From contig CM054062.1 in NCBI GenBank assembly GCA_028641055.1, positions 10,071,638 to 10,135,637 on the forward strand: a stretch of 64,000 nt of DNA, in the 5' to 3' direction. Source of the stretch: Alopecurus myosuroides (Eukaryota > Streptophyta > Magnoliopsida > Poales > Poaceae). The notes beneath the pieces were generated by a model. The model saw nothing but the letters and a program-made list of their open reading frames with translations. It had not been told where the DNA came from and did not search any database. The first letter of the stretch is position 1. Every line of letters begins with the position of its first letter. Shown in pieces: positions 42,803-55,292 of the stretch. Both the position numbers and the translations under genes were made by a program.

Positions 42803-45800
42803 CTACTCACGGAACCTCCACCGTTCCACCAACGCTAAGTCTGTCCTGAAAAGCCTCGCCGCCCTCCATCGGCTGGCTTCCTCCATGATCTTTAAAATCA
42901 CGACCTCAGCATCCGGCCGCAGGCCATCAAAAACGATACCGTTCCGGTGATTCCACAGGCACCAAAGAATGAGCCCCAACGCGCGTCCAGGCGTCACGCC
43001 CAACCCCCTGCCCGGATTTGTCCGGAAGCCAATCCACCAACAGGTCTTCAGGGTTGGGGATCCACGCTTCACGGTTCCAGTGTCTAAGGATCACCGTCCA
43101 CACATACCGTGAGAACACACACCCCAGAAGGAGGTGATCAATATCCTCTGCGTGCTGGTCACAGAAAGGGCAAGCAGCAGGCCTCGGAAGACCCCGCCTC
43201 TCCAGGCGATCTGCCGTCCAGCAGCGATTACGCAAAGCCAACCAAAGGAAAAATTTGCACTTGGGAGGCGCGCGAGATCTCCAGATTTGCTTCGCCCCTC
43301 CGAAACCCGTGGTGCCTGCAAAGATCCCCCGATATGCCGACCGAGCCGAGTAGGAGCGGTCACTCTCCCAGTTCCACGAAAGGGAATCCGCGACTCCCTC
43401 CACAAGCTCCACTGCAGTAATACGCACCGCCAGGTCTAACAACTCCGTCAGCGCCGGAGCCCCCAGATCGTGCGAGATACCTCGAAGCCAGCCGCCTGCG
43501 AGGCCCTCTCGAACCAACAAAGATCGTTTCGCCTGTCTGGCGACCTTTGGGAAGAGATGAGGTGCAAAGTCCCGAATCCTCCCCTCGGGGAGCCATCTGT
43601 CCCACCAAAAGAACGTGCTACTCCCATCCCCTAGCACTGAAGTAGTGGCAGCCTCAAAAATCTGCCGGACTTCGTATGGGACTTGGATATGTAACTCCCG
43701 CCACGGCTTATGCACCTCCACCCTCTCCAACCAAAGCCAACGGGCTCTGAGCGCCATGTTCATCAATTTCAGATTCGGGATGCCCAGGCCACCTAACTCC
43801 TTGGGCATGCAGACTCTGTCCCACGCCACTAGACAATGGCCACCCTGCACCTCTCTCCGGCCTTTCCACAGGAATCCCTTGAGTATTCTCTCCAAGGCTT
43901 TGATAGTCTTCACCGGAACGTCAAGAGACATCATCGCGAAGATGGGAATGGATGCGAGCGTTGTCTTGACCAATTCTAACCTGCCTCCCCTGTTGATCAA
44001 GTTGGCACTCCACCCCGGAAGCTTATTTCCCACACTATCCACCAGATAATGAAGTTGGGCCGCCGACGGCTTCCGCAGGGAGAGGGGTAACCCTAGATAT
44101 CGGAAGGGGAATGGCCGAACCGGGCAACCAAGCACTTGGGCGATCAGACCCTCCACCTCAGGCTCACACCTAATAAGGTGCGCCGAGCATTTGTCGAGGT
44201 TTGCCCTCAGGCCCGAGGCCCCACCAAAATCCTCCAAGATGGAAGCAATGGAGCGAAGGTACATCTCCGAAGGGCGGATGAAGCAGACCACGTCATCGGC
44301 GTAGATCGACGTCCTGTTCCGAAGCCCATTGCGAGCCAAGGGGGAAAGGAAGCCAGACCTAGCAGCCAACTCCACGAGGTAGTGAAACACCTCCATGACC
44401 AGGATGAAGAGATGTGGCGAGAGCGGGTCCCCTTGCCTCAATCCTCGCCTGTTGAAGATGCGGTTACCGGGCGTCCCATTCAACAGAACACAGGTGGAAG
44501 CCGAAGACAAGACTGCACAGATCCACCCAAGAACACGGTCACCGAAGCCAAACTTCCTAAGAACCTCGATGAGGAAGGCCCAATCCACCGTATCAAACGC
44601 CTTGGTGATGTCAAGCTTGAGTAGAACTGCCGGGCTGTGGGAGCTGTGCAACTTGCGTGCCATACATTGCACCGCCATGAAATTGTCATGGATACACCTT
44701 TTCCGAATGAAGGCACTCTGATGTCCACCGACAAGCCCGGGAAGGGATGGGGCGAGTCTCCTAGCAAGGACCTTAGCCACCAGCTTCGCGAAACTGTGGA
44801 TGAGGCTAATGGGCCTGAAATCTTTGATCTCCTCCGCGCCCTGGTGCTTGGGCAGCAGTGTGACTAGTGCTTGGTTGACCGCACCAAATCCACGCACGTC
44901 GAGACGCGCCAGCGAGTCGAAGGCTAACATAACATCATCCTTCACAATTGCCCAGCAAGCGAGGAAGAAGCGGTTGGTGAAACCGTCAGGTCCTGGGCAT
45001 CTATCAAGTGGCATCTCCTTAATAGACTCCCAAACCTCCTCCATTGAGAAACCAGCCTCAAGATGACGCAAATCAGCCGTGGGGAGATCCAGCACGTCGA
45101 GGTCCAGGGAGAAGGCCCTATCCACCTCCACGCCGAGCAGTGCGTCAAAGAACGCATCCACTGCCTCGGCCATGTCCTCCTGGTCAGTCACTCTATCTCC
45201 TCCCACCACTAGGTTCTCCACGAAGTTCTTACGGCGCCGATGGCTAGCATGCGCATGGAAGAAACGCGTAGAAGCATCCCCCTCTTGCAACCACAGCTGC
45301 CTCGACCGTTGCCGCGCAATGGAACGCTCCAAGGAGGCCAAGCCCAGCAGTTTCTTCTTGAGGAGCCTTCTAAGTCCACGCTCTCCCGGAGAGAGCTGCC
45401 TGGATTCCACCGTTGTATCAAGTTGAAGAATCACCTCGTTCGCCAACAAGATTTGCAGCTTCACGCTCCCAACGAACTTGGCACTCCAGCGTGAGACCTC
45501 CTTTGCCGTAACCCTGAGTTTGCGGTCGAGTAACTTGAAGGGATTTGGATCATGCTCCACGGAGCTCCACGCCTCGGCGACTATCTGCTGGAAACCCTCC
45601 ACCTTCGTCCAAAAGGACTGGAAATGAAATCTACGCCCCCAGTGCAGGTTCGGCGTTAGCCGCAACACCAACGGGCAGTGATCCGAAGGCCCGGAAGAAA
45701 GAGCTGTGAGGAGGGCGTCGGGGAAAAGCTCCTCCCAATCCACTGAAGTAACCACCCTATCGAGCCTTTCCAAGGTGGGGTTTTGTCTCTCATTGGACCA

Positions 45801-46376
45801 AGTGAAGCGACGGCCCGTGAGGTAGAGGTCCTTGAGCTCAAGCCGTGCCAAGGTACGCCTGAATCTACCGATCAAGCCCCGGTGGGTAGCGCCTTGGTTC
45901 TTCTCGTCAGTCGTCGCTATAAGATTGAAATCCCCGGCCACCATCCAAGGCCCTGCGTGGAGATCACGGATGTCCTGCAACTCCTCCAGGAAAGCTTTTT
46001 TGTTGTCATCCCCTTGCGCCGGGCCGTAAACCCCTGTGAACCACCACCCCTGATCTCCATCCACCGAAATGCGAGCCGTAACAGCGTTGGCTGATAAGTG
46101 TGGGTTGGAAACCGCAACTAACGCCGATTGCCAAGCCAGAAGAATACCACCACGGGTGCTATCGGCTGGGAGGTAGAGAAACCCGTCAAAGGCCGAACCG
46201 AGGCAATCCCGTACCACACGATCATCTATGATCGCCATCTTAGTCTCCTGGATGCACACCACCGCGGCGTTTATAGGAGCCAGCACCTGATAAATCGCTG
46301 CCCTCCGCGCCACCGAATTGAGACCCCGCCCGTTCCAAATCGCAATAGAAACATCAGGAATCATAGCGTCCACCAA
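42803..46376 (-). pseudogene. LINE ORF2: endonuclease and reverse transcriptase, C-terminal frameshift
   Basis: The main frame (42927-46376) holds 1149 residues. An AP-like endonuclease fills about residues 1-235 (IWNGRGLNS, CIQETK, AGDFNLI, SGPSDHCPLVL). Reverse transcriptase follows at about 460-750, with GPDGFTNRFF, LLKLDITKAFDTVDW and the catalytic YADDVVCF (about 44281-44307). A zinc-binding zf-RVT block (CKFFLWLALRNRC ... CPFCDQHAEDIDHLLLGC) lies near 1060-1110. The frame shifts near 42975. The normal tail (LILWCLWNHRNGIVFDG ... ) continues in a second frame to 42803. The enzyme nicks target DNA and primes reverse transcription there. Only one frameshift is seen. Confidence 0.92.
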
Positions 46377-46446
46377 AACTCGAAAACAGATTACAGCACA
46401 AACAAGGAGTCCACTAGCAGCAGAAACGGAACAACAGCAGAACTAA

Positions 46447-49400
46447 CTAGACAACACACTCTGTCTGCGTCTCATCCACAAGGGGGAGAGCCTCCGGCTG
46501 CCACCCGAAAAGCCCCACGATCACATCGATCTGGTCCTGCCTGAGCGGCTGCGAGAACAAATCCAGGTAAGCTTCCACCGCCTCATCACCGATAACCTCC
46601 GTCTGCCTGGCAATCCCTAGCTTAAGGATCAACTCGCGCTGCTGTCTACGCACCGGCGTGCCTGCCGCAAACTTTCCACGCAGCCGGGAGCTCCGGCAGA
46701 CCGAGCCCCCCACCGGGCCACGAGGACGCCCCTTCTTTGCCGGCCTAGGAAGGACAGGCAAGAGAGACTTCCGGTAGTACCGCCGCAGGCCCTCCAGATC
46801 TTTCGGGAGTTGGTCCTCCAACCTAGACGCGCCAGATAACTGATCACCACCCAAAGGTATAGGCCCCACAGCTAGGGAACCATCCACATCCACGGCCTCA
46901 GCCCTTGCAGCTACCGAAATAGCCACCGCGTCCTCCATCTGGCATACTTTGGAGCTGCCTACAGAGACCTGGAACATGTCCAGAACCGACACAGGAGATC
47001 CAAGGGGAGAGCCCGCCTCGGATTCAGCGCCGAAGTCTTTGTCCACCAAATTCGAGAGGGAGCACAACCGTAGTGGGGACAACAGCCCAGGAGATGCCAA
47101 AAGCTGATCCTCAACTGCGCCGGCCCCACCACCTGGCACCAACCTGCTCCAATCTTTGACCGCCACCGACTGCTCCTCTGTCGGGTAGCAACCGCGCCCA
47201 ACGGAAACGGGAGCAGGTGGGGTAAAAGCAGATTCCAACCGCCCCACCTCCCTTTCCCGATCCCCCAAGCTACCTCCCCCAGAAACCTCCAAAATGCCTT
47301 TTCCACGTGGCCCAACCGCAAACGTGATCGAGGCCTCGAGCAGCATTGGGTCGCTCTCGTAGACCCCACCACCCTGCTAACCTGCAGCCACTGTATGCGC
47401 ACTGGTGGGCCCCGGAAGCAGGGCGCTGACCGGGTCTTCGTCTGCCTCCTGCGGCTCTCCATGGTGTCCCGCGCCCTCAACGAACTCCAGCACAGCACGC
47501 CGCCGTTGATCGTCGCCCTGGTCGCGAACCCACGTGAGAGAGCGCTGCCTCTGCTGCGGCCGCTCCCCCCCATCGCCACGCCGGTGACCCCCCACTGCAC
47601 CGTCACCATCACGACGGCCGCCATCGTTGCCGCGCCGATCCCCATCCGGACGCCTCCCACTGTCACCTCCACCACCAGGGGCAGGGCCGGGCGGCGCCGC
47701 CGTGTCGACGGAGCGGAGAACTTGCACCGTCACCGTGTACTGCAACATATTCTTTTCCAGTGGGATCAGGGCGTCGCCGGGGAGCACAAGGCCGTCGTCA
47801 TCCTCGAGCCGGTCGCCGGGCTCCTCGATCAATAGCGCCTTGCGCTTAGGGATTGAAGAGAGTTCATCCGTCCACACTGTCGCCTGGAAAGTGCGCAGGT
47901 CATCGCGGCTAGCCGTGGAAGCCCCGAGTCTCTCAACCCAAGCTGCCGAGCCCATCATGGCCACCGCCGTCGTCATGTTCCAGGCGTGGGCGGGCACCCC
48001 GGTGAGCTCCACTGCTACCCGGAAACGCATGGTGCGGCGCGTCGCCTGCAGCTGGCGGTTCCACGGCGAGAAGTGCAGCGCGAATCCTCGCCCGTCGATC
48101 ACCCCCGCGTTGAAGACCTCGTCGCGGATGCGCCGACTGCCGAACACAAAAAGGAGGTCCGAGGGCCAGTGGCGATGGACCCTATAATTGTCCGCGACGA
48201 GAGGAAGCTGCGCGTCCAGCGCCACCGCGGCCTCCCTCGGTGTGATCTGCCTGCTGGCGCCGGAGACGAACGCCACCATCCCCCAGCGCAGCGCCTCTTC
48301 AGCCGCCACGATCTCAGCCGAGCGCGGCAAGAAAACGCGCTCGAGACGCGGAGGCGCCGGGGCCGAGCCTTCCGCCACCTTCTCCTTTCCACGGCCATCC
48401 AAGTCCGCGCGGCCCCGCTGCGGTGACCGCGGCGGAGATGGCGACCTCACCGCACGTCTCTCGCCGCTCCGGTGACGCGCCGGCGAGCCAACACGCCTGC
48501 TGGAGCTCGAACCGTTCTCCCCACGCGCACCTCCCTGCACCTCCACCGCGTGGCCACCGCGATCCATGGCCCGGCCCGTGGCCGAGACTCCCAGCACGCC
48601 ATGCTCAGGGACGCGCCTCGCGCCGCCGGAGTCGCCAGCCCGCGTCCGCCTCGGAGAACGGCTCCGACGCCCCACGACAGGTTCACGACGCCAACCACGG
48701 TCAGCACGTTCCACGTCCTCCACGACATGCCCCAGCCTGGCGCGGTCCTCGCGCTCCACCCGGCGCCCCGCCACCGACGACGTCCTCACCGCAGTCGTCC
48801 GCTCCCCTGCCACGGACCGGTCGGCTCGCGCCGCCCCCAGTCCCCTCACGTTGCCCTCCACACGGTCGTCAACCGCCTCCCGGACGCGCTCCACCGCGGG
48901 CGCCGGCGCCGCAGCATTGCCCGACGGCGCCTCCAACCGCGGGGCGCGAGAGGACGCCGAGTCCGCCCGCGGCGAGGTCGGGCGCGCCGCTTCCACCATC
49001 CGCGTCCCAATCCGGTCGTGGACGGAGACCCCGATCCTAGGACCGATGCGCGAGTGCACGTCGGACGCCGGCAAGACAGGCCGGGGCTTTCCGCACTCCT
49101 TAGCGTGGTGGCCCTCCTTCCGGCACCGGAGACACACCGTGTCAAAAGTGCACTCGCGGGAGATGTGGCAGGTTCGCAGGCAATTGAAACAACCGCCCGC
49201 AAGATCCGGAGGCAGGTCGTCGCGGATGACGAGGGCCGGCAGGGTGTTGCGGTGCGGTGCGGCTGGGAGTGGTGGCGCTTCTTCTGCCCGCCGACATGTA
49301 TCCACGGCCCTGGGCCAGCCTCCGTCCGCTCCGGCGACCGAGCAAGCGGGGGGAACTCCACCCGCGAGACCAGATTGGGCGGCGGAGACGGGGAGGGAGC

Positions 49401-49574
49401 CACGGCCCTCGAGGACACCGCCTCCGGCGAGGGGGGGCTGAGCGACGCCGGCGCGGGAGGAGACCCGCTACGGAGGACCTCGCAGTACGACCGAGGGGAG
49501 AGGTCGTCATCCTCGTCGTCGGTGAAGTCGGCCCAACGGCGGCGTTCCGCGGAGGAAGTCGCTGGGGAGGCCAT
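46447..49574 (-). pseudogene. LINE ORF1: zinc-knuckle RNA-binding protein, two lesions
   Basis: Reading starts at ATG 49574 (MASPATSSAERRRWADF). It shifts frame at about 49250-49300 and continues through 47377-49305. Two CCHC knuckles occur there (CFNCLRTCHISREC and CLRCRKEGHHAKEC). A long Arg/Ser/Pro-rich linker and a DUF4283-like region (RVAVELTGVPAHAW) follow. A TAG at 47377-47379 interrupts the same frame, which goes on to 46447 with the usual ORF1 end (KFAAGTPVRRQQRELILKLG). ORF1 proteins package LINE RNA for retrotransposition. One frameshift and one stop make this copy inactive. Confidence 0.85.
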
Positions 49575-49700
49575 GGCACTGGACCTGGGAAGGTGGCCGC
49601 CGGGGCCGGAGTAGCCTCCGGCGGGAGAGTGGGTGGACGCCACCGCCGGAGTGGCAGGCGGCGGGAGGAGGTGGAGGCTACCTAGCGGGCAATGGTTACC

Positions 49701-51512
49701 CATATAAGAAAATTCCTAGGATATTATGTGAAATTATCAACCTCTGTCTCACTTTCAGCCTTTAATTTCATCGAAGAAGTAGCTATCGGCATTAGCTAGA
49801 TCGATGCCCACCTGAATTTCTCAAAGTCCACCACTTACCACGTTGATATCTATGTCATTTTCATGACTTCAAGTCCTATCTCTGTGAAATGCTGGGTTCA
49901 TGCATGCGTCCCCCTTACTTCCACACTTAAGAACATCGTACATTTTTTTCTCTAGGTCCTTATCTGGGGAAGTGCTTTGCATCTTGGAAATTTGGCATAG
50001 AAAAAACCACATAATGTTGATACACCACTAGATCATTTTGAGTCGAGGACGACACGTACTAAAAAACCGTGACTATTTGACAAAACATGATGGAGCCATT
50101 GAAGTACTGGGCGGATACTTTGTATCTACTCAATTATCTTCTTTCTTTGTGTGGGAAATCTATTCAATTATCAATGGCTCTCCAATATGCTGGATCTTTT
50201 TTTTTTTTGCAAGACAAGACGCTGTATATCCATCCCTGTCCAACTGGCCCCTCACAAAGTCTAAATGACCAGTGCAAGTGTCAAACACATCTCCAAAAGG
50301 GAACTTTTGGGTGGTGGTATCTCTCTGTTCCCTGAATGCAGTTGTCTCTACCCAACTGCCAAGCTCAAAGGTTGGCCTTAGAAAATTGGCCAAGTAGTTG
50401 GTTTTTTTTTGGCAGTTTCAGATGGAAAACAGAAAGGTTGCTACAATTCAGTTATCCACATTGGTAAAGGTAGACTTTTCACGATGGCTACTCTGCATTT
50501 TCAGAGAAGCTGTTTAATACAATTGCGTGAGAGCTACATACGTTCCCACACTAGCTAGTATTTAACAGTTTAACATCAAATACCGTGTTATCTGTTCCTA
50601 ACCACATTCTGCCTCTTGTCTTGATGGCTCTATTTCTTTGGCAGTTGAGCTTTCTTAATGAAACAAATTGCAATCCGTAAGTCTTCAAATGCTTTACAAA
50701 CTAAGGAAGCGGAGAACTTTGCTTTCGAGTATGGAGCCACGAGATAAAGAAAATATCATGGAAACTAGTTGATCTCTAGACTACCAATTTAGACAAGACG
50801 CGTACTCAAAAAATAAAACTAGTATCTTGCTGGGTAAAATAATTATATTAGCATAATGACGGTGGAAAGCTATGCGATTAATTGGTCGGAACATACCAAT
50901 TGGAGTATTGAAGCACCATCAACTTGCTGGCCTTGAGGCTGTACCAACAGCCAACCATGGTGGTCCTGATCATTCATCAACAGTGCTATCGAAAGAGATG
51001 CGCTAAATAAACCATGATTAGAACTGACGGGCACCTCGTTTCTTATTGCTAATTAACTTCCCTGTACCGGTTGGAAGCAGGCCTATCAATGAGATGATTT
51101 TTTTTCCAAAGAACCCAAATTATTCGACTTGCGTGGCGCCCTCGACCTCCAGTCTTGATGTCATGCAGTGGACATCAGCAAGCTACGGCAGTATATTCTT
51201 TGGATCTGTCCAAGATTAGACTGATTTTATTTATTCTGTGCCTTTTTTTATCAAAATTTTATTCTGTGCCTATATATGCTTTATTGCTAGTGTACTTTGT
51301 TTTCTCTCGAGGATGTCCTATAGGCATACATACCCTTTTTTTTTTTTTGACGTGTATGGACATACATTGTTAGTAACATTGGAAATGGTAGGAGACCTAT
51401 ATTAAGTTATTAACGTTACCAATACAGATCATAACGGTAGCATGCACTTCTTTCTCCTGTTTTGCTTCGAATTTCCTACGTGTTCAGGATTATAAAAAAA
51501 GATAAGTGCTAG
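49701..51512. other. Intergenic DNA between LINE and CACTA element
   Basis: This AT-rich DNA has T-runs near 50190 and 51335, possible retrotransposed tails. I find no ORF with domain content, no RNA gene and no terminal repeats. It ends with TAG, one copy of the CACTA target duplication. Confidence 0.6.
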
Positions 51513-51660
51513 CATTAGTGGAAACAGGGCCTTTTGTCCCGGGTCGTAAGGGCCAGTTGTCCCGGTTGTGCAACCGGGATGGGCTAGCCGGGACAAATGG
51601 CCCTCCCACGTTGGTCCCGGTTGTGCCAGGACCCGGGATGGTAAGGATGGCCCACGTGGC
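51513..51660 (+). repeat. Left end and subterminal repeats of the CACTA element
   Basis: The 14-bp inverted repeat is followed by several GTCCCGG and CCGGGAC words in both orientations, some forming stem-loops such as GTCCCGGTTGTGCAACCGGGA. Confidence 0.85.
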
Positions 51661-52170
51661 GAACCTGGGCCAGGGACGGCCAGAGAGTTCGTCCCGGTTC
51701 GTTTTAGGAACCGAGATGGATAACTTGTTTACAAAAAAATATTCCGCCCACTTTTTCCTGCCGCAGCAGGTTTTTTTTCCGTTTCGTTTTTTTTGGCTCC
51801 TGTCTCGCAATCCCCAACCGGTCTCCCCTTCCCCAACCGCGTCCAGGCCCACGTCTTTAATTAAGCCCACTGGCCCGCGTCTTTTATTATGTTCGGTCGA
51901 CGTTTCACATGGGTCGAAAAGGGCCACTGGCCAGCGGCCTAGCGGCTGGCTCGCCCGGTCCCTTAAATTAAGACCACAGGGACGGTCAAAGGGCCCACTG
52001 CCGCCTCGTCTTCCCGCCCCGCCTCGTCTTCCCGCCCCCCTCCACTTCCCCACGTGCGCGTGCCCAGCTGCAACCGCCGCCACGCCTCGGCTCCCGCCCC
52101 GCATTCATGGCCGCCTGCAACCGCCGCCACGTTCAGGCCGCCGGTTGGCATGCCAGACTCCCCCGGGTCC

Positions 52171-52180
52171 TTTATAAAGG
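52171..52180 (+). promoter_or_regulatory. TATA box of the CACTA plus-strand gene
   Basis: TTTATAAAGG stands 73 bases before the ATG at 52244, which itself has the strong context CCACCATGT. Confidence 0.7.
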
Positions 52181-52243
52181 GCCCCCGCCGCCCGTACAGC
52201 CCATCCACCCCGGCCGCGCCCCAGTCAAAAAACCGTAGCCACC

Positions 52244-53293
52244 ATGTCCCGCTGGTTCTCGAGCGGCAAGCGCCCCCGGAACGACCACGAGGCTGGGTCC
52301 TCGAGCGGCGCGCGCTCCGGCGTTCCACCGCCACCGGCGGAGGCCTTCGGCTTCGGCCCGGGAGGCATCCGCACTGGCGGCCAGCCGCGCGTCGCCGCTC
52401 CGCCTCCGGCGTCACGCGCGCCGCCCCGCGGCACGCCCAAGGGCAAGCGCTTCCGCCAGTACGTCCGGAAGGAGGAGGCGGAGTGGCATTGGGAGCGCCG
52501 CACGCCGGTGTTCTGGCCGGACGTCCACCTCCCGGAGGGCTGGCACCTCAACCCCCAGAGGATCCCGGTGCCGCCGGCCCCGTCCAGCAGAGAGGCCCTG
52601 GGCGAGGAGATCGACCGCCGGCGCCGTCTCCTGCCGGCCCGCCTCCTCAGGGACCGCGCGTACGCGCGGAGCTCCCCCTACTGGGCCACCTGGCTCCAGC
52701 AGGAGCACGAGCAGCACCGCCGCTCCTACATCCCCACAGCCGAGGAGGTGAGCACCGAGGACTACCCCGCGCCACCGCCGGGGAGGGAGCCGGAGCTTTG
52801 GCTCCTGGTGGACGACGGCGACGCCCACGTCGACGAGGACGACGACCAGGAGCTCCGGGACAACATGGAGGAGGCCTTAGAGGCCTCCCGCCGCTCCCTC
52901 GTCGAGGACAAGGTCAAGCGGTAGGAGGCGGTCCTGGCCGCCGCTGCCGCCGACGCCAACGCCATGCCGCCCCCGCCCCCTTCGGCGCCTGCCCCTTGGT
53001 GGCAGGTGATGAACGCCGAGCTGGAGGCGTCCGAGGACCAGCCGCCGCCGCAGCCGCTCCCCCCCGGCCTGGAGTACGGGATGAGTTGGGCCTGGACCGG
53101 CGGCGTATGGTCGCCGGAGGAGGAGGAGCTGCCCCCGCCACCGCCGCCGCCGCAGGAGGTGCTGCCCCCACCGCCGCCGCCGCAGGAGGTGCTGCGTCTC
53201 ATCCACAAGGGGGAAAGCCTCCGGCAGCCACCCCCTACCAGTGCATCTCCTCCGACGAGGAGGAGTAGATCGGCGCCGGTGCGTCCCCCCTAG
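52244..53293 (+). pseudogene. CACTA-associated gene of unknown function, one internal stop
   Basis: A frame of 226 codons ends at TAG (52922-52924) and goes on in the same frame to 53293, about 349 residues in all. It begins with Ser/Gly/Pro-rich sequence. A conserved-looking block follows (VFWPDVHLPEGWHLNPQRIP, then EEIDRRRRLLPARLLRD and SPYWATWLQQEHEQHRR). The end is an acidic segment and a Pro/Glu-rich tail with repeated PPPPPPQEV. I recall similar proteins from Triticeae CACTA elements, where their role is unclear. A DNA-binding partner of the transposase (TnpA role) is possible but unproven. GC content is far higher than the neighbouring DNA. Confidence 0.7.
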
Positions 53294-53922
53294 GCTAAGC
53301 TACCCACCCCCCCAAGAAACGGCCGGCCGCCTGTGGCCGCGCCGCCGCCCCCTATATGTAAGCACGGCCGGTCGCCTGTGGCCGCGCCGCCCCCATATGT
53401 AAGCACGGCCCCCGGGCCTTTTTAATATATATTTGTGTCGACAAAAACGCGTCCCTAGTCCAACCCCGCCGGCGGAACCAGCGCCGGCGGGATCTTTCTA
53501 CTCGTTCCCGCCGCCGGCAGGGCTTTGCCAAGCCATGTCCGTTGTCCTGGGTGGTCGCTCGGCCTGGAGAGAGGGCCGAGATATTTATACAACCGGGCCT
53601 CTAGTCCCGGCCCGTGCCACCAACCGGGACTAGAGCCCCTTTGGTCCCGGTTGGTACCACGGGCCGGGACCAAAAACATATTTCGAATTTTGGGGGTGGC
53701 ACCCTGCGCGCCCAAAAGTTTTTAGCGCCAAAATTTGAAAATTGTTAAGTTTGCACATTAACAACTTCTATATACTTTCGAATTTTACAAAAATTCCAAC
53801 ATGAAAAATACTAGAATTTGCATAACTAATTTAAATCCATTTTTCGTTTAACTAAATAATTTTTCTAACTATTGAAACTATTAATTATTTTACCATTTGT
53901 ATATAATTTGAATATAAAAATG
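53294..53922. other. CACTA interior spacer with internal CCGGGAC motifs
   Basis: Around 53590-53680 there is a second cluster of GTCCCGG/CCGGGAC words like those at the element ends. This may be the old end of a shorter CACTA element that joined or was joined to this one. The rest is AT-rich without genes. Confidence 0.5.
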
Positions 53923-54809
53923 TTACAATTTTTGTTTTCTCTCGTGATCTTCCGAGTTAGTCCAGAGCATACAAGGCATCCCGGGTGATTTATATAAAGT
54001 TCGACAAAGCGAGTTGTACCTTATTGACACGGTGAATTTGAGATCTTTGTCTACAACAGAAAAACCATAGTTTTCCTTCGAAGGTTTACTCTGCGCATCC
54101 ACACGTATTTTCCCTTTATCCCGACCACCGCTTGAAAACATAGTAACTTCCGTGTACGCGGCAAGCCTCAGCGGGAGCATCAGACTTAAAGCAGAGACGG
54201 GCGGTCGGGCGGGGGAGACCGCGCTGTTGCTGTCGCGCTTTCCTCTCCTCTGCTCGTCCGCCGTCGCCGTCGCGCTCCCCTCCGCCTTCAACATTTGGGA
54301 TCTTCGTTGTTCAGTTAGACGTTTCTCCTCCAAAAATTTATCATATCTGTTAAAGAAGTACCGAAGCTCTATTTCTGTTTTAAGGATATCTGTCAGGATG
54401 GTATCCCTGCTATCACTTTGAAGTGTGCCTGCAATATCTGCGCAGAATATATGACACCCATAAGGCAACGCCCATTTTTCTCTATCCTCATACAATCTAC
54501 TTAGCCACTCGTTATCCTTCAGATTGTACTTCGCCAAGACCTACTAAAATCATGAGCGAAAGTTTCCGAACAGTGCAATATATCCCTTAATACTTTCGTT
54601 GCATTTTGATATATATCCGAGCGGTGGACAGTCCCTGGCCAAGCAGAAGCAACTGCATCCCCTATCGATGTAAAGCAGTCAGTCAAAACAGTTTTCGGCT
54701 GTTTATGCTGGTTAACTCCAATGAATAACAATAGAGGCATGTCATAATCACTTGTTCTATACCGTGTGTCAACACATACTACATCTCCAAAGTAGTTATA
54801 ATCCTGCAA
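53923..54809 (-). pseudogene. Captured FAR1/FHY3-like gene fragment
   Basis: Two minus-strand frames, 54519-54809 and 53923-54537, join by a frameshift near 54525. The first has FGDVVCVDTRYRTSDYDMP and FIGVNQHKQPKTVLTD, the catalytic-core region of FAR1 proteins, which derive from MULE transposases. The second has AKYNLKDNEWLSRLYEDREKW. Further on, a segment like YGFSVVDKDLKFTV lies where the SWIM zinc finger belongs, but its Cys/His are degenerate. Internal deletions are evident, for example after PGTVHRSDIYQNA. FAR1 proteins are nuclear transcription factors of light signalling. This piece is a non-functional passenger in the CACTA element. Confidence 0.8.
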
Positions 54810-54866
54810 TATCTGTCAGGATGATATCCGTACTATCAGTTCGAAGTGTTCCTGCAATATCTGCCT
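54388..54866. repeat. Local duplication of a 55-bp segment of the FAR1 fragment
   Basis: The sequence around 54388-54445 (ATATCTGTCAGGATGGTATCC ending GCAATATCTGC) recurs around 54808-54866 with a few changes. Confidence 0.75.
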
Positions 54867-55292
54867 ACAGTTATCTCATACTCGGATATGGGTCATAGTT
54901 GTCAGCTTTTTACCGGTCAATACAAAATACTGATCAAACAGAACTATATGATCATGTATTCCACGCTTATTATTACACATCACCAACAGACGGAGGAGAG
55001 AGAAACAGAAAAGTGGGTGGGTGTGCCGCTGGTTGGAATAATAATGAAGTCAGGCTGGTCATAGTTGTCAAGCACTCAATGCTTGCCAGCTTTTGACCGA
55101 TCAATACAAATTATTGGTCAAACTTGCACCTACTCCATTCATAATCACAGAATATGTATAAATATCATTTTGGCTAACAAAATCTCGTTCATACCGCGTT
55201 ATAAGAACTATGATCATGTATTCCACGTTTATTATTACACATCACCAACAACATCCCTATCTAGTCTTCTGAATTTTCTTCGTGTCCCTTGC
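54866..55292. repeat. Spacer with an imperfect tandem duplication
   Basis: The words GTCAGCTTTTTACCGGTCAAT and GATCATGTATTCCACGCTTA near 54900-54970 recur near 55085-55235 with changes. No gene is recognised. Confidence 0.6.

Larger units (their letters stand above)
42690..49700 (-). mobile_element. L1-type LINE, nearly full length
   Basis: The minus strand carries a GC-rich 5' leader, ORF1 (49574-46447, broken) and ORF2 (46376 to about 42803, one frameshift), separated by 71 bases, then a short 3' UTR. The gene order and domains are those of plant L1 LINEs. Exact ends are uncertain because I found neither a clear poly(A) tail nor a target duplication. It lies about 1 kb downstream of the VQ gene. 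Confidence 0.88.

Noticed and set aside
47395..49685. Long plus-strand frames opposite LINE ORF1 (up to 380 codons)
   Set aside because: They are Arg/Pro-rich shadows caused by high GC content. The zinc knuckles and ORF1 order are on the minus strand.
50190..50215. T-run followed by GCAAGACAAGACGC as a possible SINE or LINE tail
   Set aside because: No body, target duplication or second end could be found.
52412..53208. Minus-strand frames opposite the CACTA plus-strand gene
   Set aside because: They are low-complexity Gly/Ser or Arg-rich mirrors of a Pro/Glu-rich frame. TATA box and start context favour the plus strand.
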